Source: Marsupella aquatica (lineage: Eukaryota > Marchantiophyta). Taken from it: a stretch of 64,000 nucleotides of DNA. A program made the position numbers and the translations under genes. The notes under the pieces were generated by a model, which was not told the origin of the DNA, did not search any database, and saw nothing but the letters and a program-made list of their open reading frames with translations. The stretch lies in assembly GCA_973895155.1 (NCBI GenBank), contig OZ316894.1:24490001-24554000 (forward strand), written 5' to 3'. Within the stretch, counting starts at the first letter, position 1. Each line of letters starts with the position of its first letter. Positions 9,703 to 23,720 of the stretch are shown here, in pieces.

Positions 9703-12700
9703 TTAGCTGGTGTCTGCCCGTGCTGCATATTCACGCACAAGAGATGTAAACAGAGAGTTCGGCCTCTGCAACAGTTTCGAGGGGCTCTCAAACTCCTTCA
9801 CTTGTCCTGTTTCATTCCCACGACACCAACCTTGTGAGTTCTGTGCACTGTACACTCCTCTAGGGGGCATACGAATGGGTTCTAACAAAAGAGAAAAAAG
9901 ATTCTCACACATGGGCATTTTATCATCGTCACATTATTGCTTCAAACATCAATTGGTTGCTGGCATCTTCACCTATCGCTGCCAAGAAAAGTCTCAAAAT
10001 TGAAGTGTTCGAGAACTTGAAATGCAATTGTTTTTACAGGGTTCTCTTATGTCGCCATTTCTAACACTCAAAATTCTTCCTATGTCACTTTGAAAAAACA
10101 ATTATTACGTTAGCACATTTCCTTTGGTATGGGTCAAAATTGATAACAGGGAAAAGTGGCCTTTTAAGAATCCCCATGTCCACGACCCGGATCCAAGGTA
10201 AACAATAGACTTCATCGCAGGAAAAGTCTGCCATGATGGCCTGGATTGTAAGTGACGTACCAGCATCCAAAACCAAAACTTTGTCACTATCCATAACACT
10301 TGGAATTCGATGAGCAATGCTGATCACCGTGCAGTCTTTGAACTCTTCTCTTACGGTTCTCTGAATAATTACGTCAGTTTGCGCATCTACTGACGCAGTG
10401 GCTTCATCCAGGAATAAAATGCGACTCCGCTTTAGAATGGCACGCCCCAAGCAGAACAGTTGCTTCTGACCCACACTCCAGTTGTCACCGTCATCCGCAA
10501 CTGCAGGCGGATCATCGAAGAGAGTTCGACTAATCAGTACGCTTCTTATCTCTCACCAATTTTGGCACCTTCTAAGAAATAGCTCTTATGACAAAGAGAC
10601 AGTTCCTACTAACTTGTTAATAACAAAAACTCTTTCGAGGCCCAACAAAGAAAAGATTTCTACTAACGAACGTGATGAAGAAATCGGCTCACCTTCGTAG
10701 TCAAGTTTTTCCGGTTTGTCTTGGATGATATCCGCAAGTTGGCACTTCCGGAGCGCCTGCACATCAAATTTTCGATTAATGCAAGCCCCCACCCTTCAAG
10801 CCAAATTTCTGAAGGATTGGAGAGTGAAGCCACATTCCACAAAAACTGATGTGTAGGTTTCTCAAAAACACATGAAGGGGGCGGGGGGGGGGGGGGGAAT
10901 GCCAGTCACAAATGACGTTCAGAAAGGAGTGCACTAAAATGATCAGGTCGGCCAGGACACTGTCCGAAAGGACTAGGGTACAGACCTCCCAAATTTGTTC
11001 GTCACTGTAAATTCCCAAGGGATCAATGTTGCTTCGGACTGTTCCCTGGAAAAGAGTTGGTTCCTGTGGGATAATGCCAAGCTTGGATCTCAGATCGCTT
11101 AGCCCTAAGTTGGAAATGTCTACACCGTCGACATATATTCGGCCTCCAGCTGGCTCAACTAATCTGAACAGAGCCTGGAGGAGTGTGGATTTTCCACTAC
11201 CAGTTCTCCCAACAACACCCACGCTCTCTCCTCCTCGAATAGTCAAGCTCAAACCCTTCAGCACTAATGGTGTATCTGGGCGGTAGCGTAGCTGCAGAAG
11301 ACGAGCAACAACAGAGTTTAGTCGTCGTCGATTGACACCTTCTTTGAACTTTTGCCCGAAACAACTTCATCCGGCAGTGCAAACTTTATACCAAATCGAA
11401 GATAGCGTTACCTTCAAGTCTTGGAGGACAATGGTTCCTTCCTGTGGCCACTCTGGAGATGGCCGAGAGTCTTCAATGACCAAGGGAGCCTCGCTTGGAA
11501 TATCAGTATATTGACTAATGCGCTCAACTGCAACCATTTTGTTTTCAACTTGACAAGCCAGCAGGACAACCCAGTAGAGGCTTAAATTGAGGGCGAAGCC
11601 ATAAGACAGCGAGAGGCCCACAAGATCTGCACCAAAATTCAATTTATTGTGAGCCTATCAGGAGTTTACGGAGGAGCTCCAAATCTCTCAAATTAAAGAA
11701 GTATTATCCAGAGTATCTCAGATCCACAGCCTAGAAGTTCAAAGTTTATATTCAGGATTTGTGAACTAGGGAACCCTTCCATCCATGTAATGGACACGAA
11801 GCTTTCTGACAATAGGTCGAAACTTGAAAAGACCAACATTACTTAATGGAAAAGAAAAACCGTTGAAGAGGAAGACCACAAAGACGAATGTCACAAAGCA
11901 CCGTGAGGCAGATACCAGGATTGATCATGCTTCTGGGAAGAGTAACGAGCAGGAGAGCTGTGAAACATAGAACAATTGTGCCGAGCATCTCAAGTCGGAA
12001 GCCAAGCCATTCATTTGCACCGTTGTTGTGAAAATCCATCCGTAAATTCCCATTAACACGGATGACGTTCACGTCAGAAAACTGATCTTGTTTGCCGAAA
12101 GAGCGAATGGTTGTGAAACCCGCAACAGTTTCTGAAAAGTGATCAATGATGGGTGCCTTCGTGATGGCATCCAACCTTGTCAACTCCCTTGATGATGGCA
12201 TAAAGTACGCCTGAAAATGCCAATCCAGATCTTAATATGAAAACGGTTGGCATTAAGATTCATGTCGCGTGAGAAACAGCAAACGCTCAAATCTTTTTCA
12301 AGAAATCTCAGTCACTGTCACATTGTCACATTAAAGATGTAAGGAGTAAAGGTGAGCGTTCACAAAGCATACTTGATATGAGAAAAAGGCATAAGTGAGC
12401 GGCAGTATCACGAAGAAAATTGGCGGAGTGATCTGGATCATGACGAACAAAATTCCAAATGTCGCAAAGTAGACACCAAGAATCGCCCCAAATGTGAAGG
12501 CTAGGATAACATCCATGACCGTCTGATCTGTAGAGGTCTGCACAAACCGAAGTATCTTAGTCCTTAAAAATTTAGTCTTGGAAATTTAAATTTGCATATG
12601 CGAATAAAGTTTTAAGCGTCGTTCTCAACACCATGCAAGGCCTGCACGCTGCCAGATAGGAATAGCATGGAACATGCAATATACTGACGTAATCGTCTGG

Positions 12701-15700
12701 AGCTTACTCTGCTCAAAATCCTGCCAGATGGTGTAGTGTCAAAGAAGGACATCGGTGCTCGGATGATGCTGTTCAGCATTTCCAGAAAGAATGCCTGTGC
12801 AGTTTTCAAGCCAAGGGTGGTGCCCAGAACAGTGCGAGCAAGTACCATCAGCCAGCTTCCCAACGCAAAGGAGGAGTAGACCCAGAAGAACTTTCCTTTT
12901 CTAAACTGAAATCGGTTATTTTCAGAAGTTTCATAAGCAAGCCAGTAGTCTCCGCAAACGAGGAGGCCTTGCCATAAAGTTTGCATGCCGAGCAGGGCGA
13001 CAACTCCAGACCAGCCATAGGCTTTTGTGAGATATTGCCCGTACACATTCGATGACACACGACCAATTGCTCTTTTTTCTTCCGTCACAAGTGTAGATGG
13101 ACCCTTCTTCGATTCCTTCTTTGAAAGATGCGAGTCCAAGCGTCTGGGACTCGACACATTCTGCTGCTCCGAGTGATCTGCTTTGTGCCGGGTCCGAGGG
13201 GATCCAAGACCGTCCTTAAGCGACGAGCTGTCTTCTACATCAAATTCACTAGTATTTAACTCTTCTCCATCCTTGACTGTACCAACTTTATCCAATGACT
13301 GATCATGAGCAAGAACTAAAGATTCAAAGTCTTTCCCTTCTCTGAGAATTTGATCATACTTTCCAGCTTGTACAATCTTACCGTCACGCATTACCTGCCG
13401 TACACAATAAACATGGGCAGGTCAGTTGTAGCAGTAGGAAGAATTCTCCCTTTCCAACAAAGTTTCCGAGATTCACTTAAGAGATGCTAGGCCCTTACGC
13501 TTGAGTAGCTGATATAGCTCACATCATAGCTCAAAAAACATGCTGAATCAAAATATATCTACTGTAGTGAAATTCTATCTGATTATGGTGTTACTAACTT
13601 GCATTCATAAACAAATTATTTGCAGAGTACGATATTCAAGTAATTTACCAGAATCTGATCAGCACCATGTAGGAACTCCACTTGGTGGGTCACCAGGAGC
13701 ACTGTCTTTGACTTTAAGGCCCCACGGATGCACTCCTATTTGAGAAATAACCCACTCAAATTAGCGTTTGACATTGAAAGTGATGCAAGTTGGTTTGACG
13801 TTGATTGTTTCCATTATCAAAACAACCAGAGAGCAATCTAAAGCCATTTCACGATGAAGATGTCAGTCTATTTCTACAACAACATACTTTAAACAGTGCG
13901 GATCCTGTGTGCGCATCGACTGCACTGAAGATATCATCCAGCAGGTAGATGTCACAATCTTGATAAACAGCCCGTGCAAGTTGTATTCTCTGCTTCTGCC
14001 CCCCACTGAGATTGATTCCGCGCTCTCCGATCTCCGTCTGGTCACCGTGCTCCATAATCTCGAAATCCCTTTCCAGTGAACAGACGCGAATCGTCTCAAG
14101 ATATTTCTCCCGGTCCATTGGAAGGCCAAACAGGATGTTTTCTTCGATGGTGCCACTCTGGATCCAGGCGGTCTGAGCAACATATGCTGTGCTTCCACTT
14201 ATTGCCACCTGGTGTCCAGTGTCAATCGATGAGAGCAACCTCATTGTGGGCTAAACATAATTGGTAGCATAACTGCATATGTAACAAGCTATACTAAAAC
14301 GAATCTCAAAAGGGGATCTCATATGGAGAACTTTCATTGAGGTCAGAAGTAAGATAATCCTACCCGGCAGCAAATTGTGTCATGACAAAGAAAAAGGAGT
14401 GGAACAGTATCAAACTTCATTACTAGTCAAAATCAGAAAAGTATAATTATTCATTGATCATAAAAATGTCTTTGATGGATTTAAGGGAAGTAGTACCTTG
14501 CCAGAGAGTTTGGGCATTTCACCCAATATAGATGACAGTAAAGACGATTTCCCAGATCCAACCATGCCAACCACTGCAACTAAGGAGCCCCGCTTGACAT
14601 TAATATTTATGTCACTCAAAATTGGCACAGTGCTTTCATCATCCCACGTGAAGGAACCTCCCCCGACAGCAATTGCTGTTTCTGCACCAGAGGGCAGTCT
14701 AAGGACAGCCTCTTTATCCAGTTCACCGCTCACCATGAATTTATCAAGTCGATCAAGTGACACGAGAGCCTGGGAGATTGCAATTAGAGCCTGAGGGAAC
14801 AGTCTCACAGGCTCCATGAGGATACGAAAGGTGGCAGTAGCAGTGAAGACTCTTCCTGGTGTAAGTTCCACGTTGAGCAACATACAAGCCCCAAACGTTA
14901 CAACTGAAACGAGAGATGGAGAGATCCATAGAGAGACGATGTTGCCCGATAGTGACACCCAGTACTTGACAAGCCACCCGTATTCTGATTGCCGGAACCC
15001 TTCCACTCGTTTCCTGAAGTGTTGTTCCCAAGACTGAAGCTTGATTATTTTCATGTGATTGAGTACCTCACTTGTGGCCTTCAACCGTAAATCGCGCATC
15101 TTGGCAAGAAAAGTAAGGAAACCCTTCTGCTGCCTTGAGCCGATCATGGTGATAAACACCAGGGAGACCATGGTAATTAGACCTGCCAGCATGGAAATCC
15201 CCACCACCGAGTAGAGAATGGCGAGCGCGACAATGATTTGCAGGGGCAGGACCCACAAATTATGCAACTGGATGACTACATCCGACAGTTGCTGAACATC
15301 CACGGACATGTATTGCACAATTTGCCCCAGTCCGTGTGATTGTCGCGCTGAACTTGATAGTCTCAAACCCTTTTGGTAAACGGATGTAATAAGAGAAGCT
15401 CGGACCAGCATACCAAGCTTCTGGCTCTCGAAATTGTAGTGATGGCCGCACAAGACTTGGATGCATGTGGCAGCAAAGAGAATGAAGGTAAGGAAGTAGC
15501 CCTCATATTCAGATGAGCTGGATCCAGAGGAGAAATCTACAAATCTCTGGATGAGCATCGGACCTATGTACAGCACACTTAGTCTCGCAAGGGCCAATCC
15601 ACCGATGAAAGAGAACTGTTGCCAGAAGCACCTAATCAGAGTCAATCGGACCGGATGCTGGACGTCCTCATTGGGCCAATGGGACGTAAAAAGATCGTAC

Positions 15701-16575
15701 ATTATCTCAGCTCTGTCATCTGGTGCTACAAAGGGAATATCACTGGCATTAAAGGGGTTGAGAGATCCCCTGAAAAGGAGAGAGTTCATCCAGTACCATG
15801 TGGCCCTGCTCCAGACACTCGCTGTGGCGAAGTCAGTAATGAACGGGCCATCAGTTTCCCCGGAGCTTTCACTCAAAAGCGGTTCTATCAGTTCCGGAAC
15901 CAATTCTTCCACGACTAGCCCAGTTTCCCCTCGGATGGCAACTACCAGCAAAAACAGGGAGATGAAGAAGATGATGATCGCCGTAACATCATCAAGACTG
16001 ATAGGATCAGACGGGGAGCCTCCAGTGGCGAACTGAATGACTGCAGAAACAAATGCCCAAGTCGAGAGAACAGATGTCGCAACCCACCAAGCACGTAGAC
16101 TTAGAGGATGCTTTTCAGCAGTAGCTTGCTTCTCATGACCAACAATCGCGACAATGATCAACCATGCCGAAAACTGAAGGGCTGCGAAAGTAAATTCCAG
16201 GATGGACTCCTCGTCCCAGTTGGTCACAAACATAACCCAAAACCTCCACATAAGAACAACGAGAAAAACAAGGCTTCCAAGACCTGTGAGAGAAAGGGTG
16301 GCAACATAAATTCGTCCCACTTTGGAAACTTTCCTAACAGGGTGCGGTAATTTGGGCTCAGTTGCATTTTCCTTCCCCGTAGGCTTCCTGGTCAATCTTG
16401 TCCTGCGGTAAACCGACCAGAGCTTGCCAATAGCTATGTAGCTGAAGACAGCTAGGAAGACACAATTAATGACAAATGTGCAGAGCCGAAGCGCACATGG
16501 CGCAGTTAGGATGAAATAAGCCCATTCGATCCAGCTGGAGGTTGGTCCCCCCAGACCAGTGCAATAGGACCACAT
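9703..16575 (-). CDS. ABCC4: Full-length ABC transporter, subfamily C (MRP type), ABCC4/ABCC14-like, 11 exons
   Basis: Exons: 16575-14497, 14208-13888, 13735-13649, 13394-12708, 12537-12373, 12210-11916, 11626-11412, 11291-10986, 10756-10693, 10500-10261, 9806-9703. Every junction is GT/AG and all phases agree, giving about 1,520 aa, normal for a full ABCC. Order: N-terminal membrane region (TMD0), first membrane domain, NBD1, linker, second membrane domain, NBD2. NBD1 has Walker [10 protein letters not shown] near residue 670, signature LSGGQKQ and Walker B YLLDD. NBD2 has Walker [10 protein letters not shown], signature WSVGQKQ, Walker B LFLDE and the H-loop IAHR. The protein ends EYAARADTS. 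It tracks Arabidopsis ABCC4/ABCC14 closely throughout. ABCC proteins export glutathione conjugates and other organic anions at the vacuolar or plasma membrane; the actual substrate is unknown. The orthology symbol is inferred. The gene appears intact. Confidence 0.95.
10877..10897. repeat. Poly-G tract in ABCC intron 8
   Basis: A run of 15 consecutive G residues, preceded by gaagggggc, lies inside the intron between exon 8 (ending 10986) and exon 9 (starting 10756). On the transcribed minus strand it is a C-run, so it does not mimic a splice acceptor. Exact length is likely to vary between individuals and sequencing runs. Confidence 0.85.
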
Positions 16576-18200
16576 TTCAAAGTTGTATCAGGACCACACC
16601 CGGCGCGCTCAACTGCACACGAAGAACAGAAACCCCAACGGGGTACAGGTCAGATCAAGAGGAAGAGATTATCAACGATTTCATCAATCATATACACATC
16701 AATCCGCTCTGAATCTCGATCCGCGTTCGTACCCAGAGCAGACTGAAATTCATTCATTGTAAAGGCCGGTGACAGAATATTATCATACAATTGACCTTTA
16801 TGAACAGGGGAACTCGGTCGCACTACAGAAGCAAGAGGTAGCTGCCGTGCATGAAACAAGTCTCAGATTGTTCCAGACAATGTCGGCCTTGTGAGTGGAA
16901 AATTATCCCGGGAAGTAAGCGATGACTACCGTCGCTTTGGGCTACAAAATTTCACGATCCGCTCAGTGACTTGATCACCCAGACAGAAGTAGACATTTCA
17001 TCTCTGGGCATCCGAAATGTCACCAATTCAAGGCTTTTAACAACTTTCCTCCAAAATGATGCGCCTTCGAAAGACCTTAGCTTCCCAGTGAGCATTTCAT
17101 GAAATCGAGGCACACAGTCTCAGTGGGGAAAATGATAAGGTAGATTTCTCTACCTCGCTCTCCCTCACAGGCAGGACAGGATGTTTCACCACGAATCCTT
17201 CTCTTGAGACGCTTCTTCACAACAGAATCATTCGGTCAGTCCACGTCATCTGTCAAACCAGCTTCTTCTTCTTCTTCTTCTTCTTCTTCTCGCTCACGAG
17301 TTCTCTCCGAACTCGGCCATCTTCGGATAATGGTTGTCAGCTACACCTCTAGAACTAACTTTCACGACCATTCCATTACGTACCCGAGCACATATGCCTA
17401 TCTGCTGACCAGTGGAAATCCTGAACCAAAGTCAGTCCTGTATTATTGATACAGAGAGATCTCTGGAGCTCACAAGCTATTCAGTCAGCACTCAGCAGTC
17501 CGTGGCAACCTGGTCAGCTGACATGCCGAGTCTGCAGAGACCCGCTCAACCAGGACTGTTAGGTAGTAGTGCCAATCCTCACCCCTCCGTTTGACCCAAT
17601 CAAGTTCTCCGCACCTTCCTCTCAATGGAGAGCAATGGACCGTCTCGCTCATCAGCTCATCCAACCACTGAGCCTCATTAGTGCAAATCGTCGTCAAATC
17701 ATGACGCCTGCGATGCAATGCAGCGATTGCAGCTCCCCGAGCTGTGAGAGTTGCAGAGCTCTAGTCCACCGAGCAAGATGCGTAGCTCCGCAGATTGTGC
17801 TCAAATTATCAGACGTCGTACAGTTAGAATTATCACCATCCGTTCTCTCACTTCTCTCAACGTCACATTGCATCGCATCATCGCATGCCTTGGAGCACAG
17901 CTGACGGGCGGGCCCTTGTGAAGTTTGACTGGGCGGTGAAACGATGCTTTGCCCCCATAGCCGCCCTTGACCGCTTCCGCCCTGTCTGTAATAGTGGGGC
18001 ATACACTGTCTGCAGTGTCTGGCTTTCTTATTATTATTCGCAACGAGAGAATCTCCTTTCCCGTCGCCGGGCTTCGCTGTTCTTTGGGTTGCTCGCGGAT
18101 TACCCCCGCAAACACATTAATTAATCACACCTTTTGGATAAATTTTGTAGTAACCACTTTAACGCAAGAATAAATTATTTTTGGGTGACTTGGTACATGT
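16576..18200. other. 5' flank of the ABCC gene and adjoining intergenic DNA
   Basis: No coding frame here resembles a known protein. GC content is higher than in the following 15 kb. This is the probable promoter region of the minus-strand ABCC gene, but no single element is strong enough to name apart from a CTT microsatellite near 17262. Confidence 0.45.
17262..17291. repeat. (CTT)n microsatellite
   Basis: About ten uninterrupted CTT triplets lie roughly 690 bp upstream of the ABCC start codon. On the transcribed strand they read as GAA. Such runs are common in plant upstream regions. Confidence 0.9.
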
Positions 18201-19559
18201 GCCCTCGATGCTTATTCTTGCACAAATTGTCGTCTCCACATTTGCAAAGTGTTGGCCCCACTTCTATCCCCACATGTAATTCTTCTGTACACAACTATGA
18301 TCTACAGTAGCTTCTAAACTATTGTAAATCCCTTTAAAAAATGGTGGGTCTCTAATGTTTTGCTCGTAATAATTAGGTTGGTGAGAAGTAAGTGACTCAA
18401 AACATAAACTTGGGAAAGAGAACACTGAGTTCTAGTTAAGTGGGGAGGGGTTGGCATCATCTTGATGTTTGTTTTCTCACTCCCCCTTGGAATAAGACAA
18501 GCACACTAACTTTTTACAGAAAGGACCAAACAAAGTACAATAGAACAAACAAAAGAGGTCCTTGGAATCCATCACACTCTTAGGGCCGTCTTGCATGTAG
18601 ACGATCCTTCAAAAAATGGCCTTTCAGACAAATGGTGGCAGCCCCTGAGTGAACAAAACTGCCCCCTGAACGAGGCCGTCTTGACGGCACTAAACTAGGA
18701 CTTGGAAGGGCAAGGCACGCAAACCTTGCGGCCCTTCACAGTCCCGACCTTTGATCTGCACATACGACAATGGCATTTGCTTTCCCCTCTAATACTCCCG
18801 GTAAACTAAGCCGCACATAACAACAGAGGTGGACACGAGCCCCTCAGCACATCCAACACGTAACACAGGGGAGGATCGAGTTGTTAAACCAAATCCCTGA
18901 TTCTGTGTAAGTTTTGTTTTGTGAAAGGCCGCATTCTTGAGGGCCGATGTACATGCAAAACGGGCCTTGGGGAAGAGATAGCTTAGGGTCTAGGTATCCA
19001 TACTGTACCAACAAATCAGTTTAATGTAATTTTAATATAAGGATAGAATAACATATTCTAACAAAGGAAGGCAAGATTGACAAATAAATATAGACCTAAA
19101 GAGGGGGTCTCAAAAAACAACATTACAAACATTAAGAGGGGGTAAAACGATTTTAAAGTCCAAAAATATAAAGTATGCACATGTATAAAATAAATTGAAA
19201 ATGCATATAAAGAATCTCAATAAGACAAAGTAACCTGAGTAGACTCCCTAACAAGGTAACACAACAAGGAAGTTATCTCCTTTGGAACTCTTGGTGACAT
19301 ACACTACTAAAAAATCAGATTCACCTGAAACACTAAAGTGCACCAACATTCTTGTCTTCTTCACTTTTAGGCTTGGCATTGGCCAAAGCAACTAAGAGTA
19401 CTTGTAAACCTGTCCGGTTCTGCACTCATCATTTCTTATGTATTTTGTGGGGGTTGAATTGGCAAACGCTTCAAGGGTACAGTAGGAGGAGAGAGATGTG
19501 GGACCCACCTAATATTTAATATTAACTGTTATGCACAAGGGTTGATTAATGTCCCGATC

Positions 19560-20250
19560 TTGAAGCCCCACTGGCCCTGGTACAAAACCTGGTGTACTAA
19601 AATAAGTCCAAAAAATTCTCAAAGATTACAAACCACTCTTTTGTCCTCAACAAACCTGATGGCTACTGGTGGTTTAAGGAAGGATTCAAATACATAACTA
19701 AAGGCAGATTTTTGTGAATTTGACTTGCTTTTCCCCTCATTTTTCTTTGTATTATTCAGATGTAGTTGGAGAAATGTGCTCCCATAGACATGCAGCCCCA
19801 TTGAATGACACACCTTCACTCAATCATAGACGCTCTTCTCATTGCCAAAAAGTTTTAACAGCAAAGTTTGATTGACCTTCACAATCTTGCTATCCAGGGG
19901 ACTCAGCTTTCCTTGGGCTCGATCCTTGATCTCTTCAACGAGTATAACACCACTATTATCCATGAAGAATCCAGAGAGTTATGAATTCTTAAAGATTACC
20001 CCATCATTACGTGTCCACACTATTTTTATTCCAAAGCGTTAACAGCTAACTTTGGCATTCTTGAAATGCATGTCCTGGATATCAAAAATTTTGGGTTCAC
20101 TGGTTTGGAAAAGATTTCTTCAATGAACCTAATATAGTCAAATTTAAGGAGAGATATACTTGATGGAGCCCTAAATTGAAATGTCTTATTTAATTGACCC
20201 CATGAGACCACATGAGCTTTTGGGTACATTGAGTTGAGATCTATCAACGG
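19560..20250 (-). pseudogene. Possible degraded coding debris, family unknown
   Basis: Adjacent minus-strand frames give protein-like but interrupted stretches: FRAPSSISLLKFDYIRFIEE around 20,170, MDNSGVILVEEIKDRAQGKL around 19,950, and VYGSTFLQLHLNNTKKNEGK around 19,780. They are separated by stops and frame changes. The composition looks more coding-like than its surroundings, but I do not recognise the protein. It could equally be chance open frames in an old repeat. Confidence 0.25.
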
Positions 20251-21503
20251 TCTGGATCACGCATGGGTCTATCAAGAAACATTTTGTATTTTGGGGGTCC
20301 ACCAAGTAAATGTCTCCAAAATTAAGAGACCTGGTATTCTAAATTTTCATAGATGAGTGTCTGGGTTCTTGCTCATGTAAATTGGACAACGTTACATTGC
20401 CAAGGGGGGACATCCTCTAGAAATGGTCCAACGTTTAGCACAAAGTTCATCTTGTATGTGGACTCGTTTGCCAGCCAAGTTTCCCTGAAAACATTAGTGA
20501 AAACTTCTTATATTTCAAGAGTTTTCTTATAGGCTTTGTTTTTTGGCTATTTAATTTTGTGTGTGTTACTCAAAGGGAATGACGTGGCAACATGCAAATA
20601 ATGACAGAGTCCCTACAATGAGGTCGCAGATAACTATTTATCTAACTTCGATTGTATGGAGTATTGGAGTGTCTTCACGATTATCGTATTGATTGGCTGC
20701 CTATGCTATGCACAAAATAACGTTGGCAGCTGGGCCCTGTGTCATGCGTACCGCAGTGTTGGCTCCGCCTCCCAAGATTCTTAGTCTAGACATGATCGCC
20801 CTTCAATGCACACATTGCATTGTACTATGTGCTCCCCGCAAGATTATAAACAAAGGTTTAGATCGATGGTAATAAGTGCATTGATTAACCCCTACTTAGC
20901 TGCCCACCCTCCCCTCTATCTGCTTGGGGGTCTCACTATTTGGAGCCCCCACATCATTTGGAAGGTTCTTATGTCAGGTACACCCTTAACTGAAGAAAAA
21001 AAGGGTTTTAATTGTTTTGCCCCTATTTTGAAACATTCTTGGAATATTCTAAGTTTAGTTTTTTAAACCCAATTTTTCCTATAAAAATTTCAATTGGATT
21101 TAAAATACCCAAAAGTTTAATTGGATTTAAAAAATAATAATCTCTTAGAACCAATAAAATGACTTTATGCTTCATCATGTGTGATATGTCATTTTCACAG
21201 ATGTGAGGCCCTTGTGTCTGCCTAATGTACGGATTTAAGTTAAATACTAACCGCAAGTCAATGAGGTCATCAGTTGGCCCCAAGGTGAGTGGTAGATGAC
21301 AAGTCTGGGGTTTTGAAACTTGTTGGGATAGTCCCCTTTTAAAGTTCATTCCCCTTAAACTGGGCTTTATTGACACTCTAGCTACACTTACAAGACCAGC
21401 TGGGGAGTTAAGTATGGAAGGCTTATAATGAGCCTTGGTCTTGCTTTTCATTCTGAATGGCAGACGAGGCTAGCTTCAGGGGCCTGGGATACAGCAAGGG
21501 TTT

Positions 21504-21530
21504 GGGGGGGGGGGGGGGGGGCGCGCAAGA
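21504..21530. repeat. Poly-G tract (about 18 G) followed by GCGCGC
   Basis: This is a homopolymer in gene-free DNA. It has no evident function, is likely length-variable and could be a sequencing weak point. Confidence 0.85.
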
Positions 21531-22959
21531 CCCTTGGGGGGCTCCCTTCGAGATTCAATGATCAGAGCTGAGTCCAATGATTACATCCTTTCCATCGAAC
21601 ATAATATGCGATCTTGCCCATAAGCTTCTACACGTTCTTTACAAACTACTTGAAAAGGAGTGAACATCACATTATTGGCACATGTATTACATGATATTGT
21701 ACACCCTGGATTGACTCAAAATGAGCCCAATCGGCAATAGATATAGTTGCTTTTTTACACTAAGTAGGTACAAGGTATTGACAACACCTAATGCCACTAT
21801 AGAGTACTCTACTGTAGAGTTTACGTAGACTTTATGGCATGTAGCCCATAGCTGAGAAGTACATTGGTATGAGAGCTTTTCTGACTTTTTACTGTTTGCT
21901 TTTTTAAGTAAACTTTTTGTTTTCCTAGGAGTTACTTTTGTTTTTTCCTGCATTCTTTCTCTTTTCTAAATCATATTGGAGGGAAGAAGAGCGTCGGGCG
22001 AGGGAGAGAATGCGGGTGGGAGCGAGAGAGAGAAAAAGGAGAGAAACGTGCGGCGAGAGGCAAATGGAAAAAAGGAAAAGAGGGGAAACTTTCTCCCTCC
22101 ATAAGTGTAACGAGGAGGACCATGCTTGGACCATGCAATTTCTTTGCCCAGTCTACATTTCATTGCCTTGTCCCAATAAGTTGACTTCCCTTTGACATTT
22201 TTATCTGGCCTTGATATTTTCTGTGCGATTGCACAGGCATCAGGTTATGGTGTATAATGTCCCATTTGTGACATTTATACTACAATTTGTGTTACATAAG
22301 CTCTCTCTTGAGCTCCGGCATACTGGCGAAATCATTTTGTAATACTCCGGTGGTTGCCGCGAAGAATGACATCATAGCGCCTACAAAATCAAAAACTACC
22401 ATTCATGCCCTAGAATGTAAAGTGAAGCCATGGGGTAACTTGATCTGTTCATCTCCTAGATTTAATATTTAGATTATGCTTTAAAGTAATGTATTTGGGA
22501 AAAGAAGCCTAGATGGACTGGCATGTTTACAGTATCCTAAATCGGGCCCTAAATATGAGATTTGCTTGAGTAGAGTTGTGTTAGTAGAGTTATGTTCCAA
22601 AAGTGACTGTAAGTGATACCCTAAACCGGGCCCTAAACATTTTCTTTCCTTTACTTTTTTTTTTAATTTGAAGTTGACTAGTTCTATATTGTTATTTTTA
22701 CAGTTATGGGGTCTAACTTAATTATTATACCTGTTAGCTTTTCACTGGCATAGTTTTAATAGAGTGTTTTGTTGGGTGTGCAATTTCGGTGCAGGGGAAT
22801 GTTTTGAAGAATGTAAATCAATCATCACAAGAGTTAAGACATAATACACAAGGCCCTCAGAATCAAATATGAGGAGAAGCTGTTCAATGCCCATGGGATC
22901 CAAACATTCATTACATGTAAGGGGTTTGATTAAGATTATATCGCCTAATGCCCATGCAT

Positions 22960-23720
22960 TGCATAATTATGGTCATCGTGCCTATGTTGCCTTTGCTGTG
23001 ACAATGCTCATGAGTTGCACACAATTGTTGAGGTGTGACAAGTGCATGGTGTCATTTTGGTCTTGTCATCTGTGCAAGTATGTTGTGGTTGTGGAAGTGT
23101 TGCAGTTGCAATTAATTGGGTGATTGTTGTTACAAAAGTAATGTTGTTGAGGAGAGCCATGGTGTGGAGGGAGTGGGGATGCAAGACTAGTAACAATGTC
23201 TTGCCTGGGCATTGTGGGGTCCAAGTGAGGTTGTGCGGTGCTACCTGTGCTACATGGACAGAGAACATTTGTAATTACCTTTTTGTCTCCCTAGGTTTCC
23301 CTCTGGGCCTTCCCCATGCCCGTCTAACTGTCTTTCTTTCCTCCAGCTCTCCCTCACTTGCCTTCCCACTGCCTTTCTCCCTCACCCTCTCCTTTTTGCA
23401 TCCCTCCAACACAATTAAAAAAAGATAAGAGTAAATAAACCTTAAAAAACTGGAAATTCCCTTCTCAAAAACAAAAAGACAAAAACCTTTCATCTCATGT
23501 CAATCTACTTCCCCTTCACAGCTCCATGCCAAAAACCTCCATCTCAGGTGACACTATTTTCCTCTCCATGCTCAATGCCAAAAAGCACTGTATGCATTGG
23601 CTATGGTAAAGCCAAATTAGTCACGTACCTTGTAGCCTAGCATATGTACTGTACCTTTTACCCTGTTGTAAAAACTATATCAAACACCCATTGTGGATGA
23701 TCCAAGAGTGTCAAATACTC
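22960..23720. repeat. Dispersed repeat, copy 1 (diverged copy at ~40.9-41.5 kb)
   Basis: In the same orientation as the segment at about 40,905-41,510, this stretch shares a TTG/TGG-rich opening (cattgcataattatggtca here, gttgcatgattgttattgtg there). A ggtccaagtgaggttgtgc / ggttcaggtggggttgcgc match follows. Then come a CCCTC-rich tract, caacacaattaaa / caacaagattaaa, and an ending near accttgtagcc / accttattgtaaaag. The copies are strongly diverged, and similarity is by eye. No coding potential is visible. Confidence 0.55.

Noticed and set aside
21023-21451. 142-aa minus-strand open frame
   Set aside because: It is AT-rich, contains a short internal direct repeat (aattggatttaaaa) and has no domain. 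It is likely chance.
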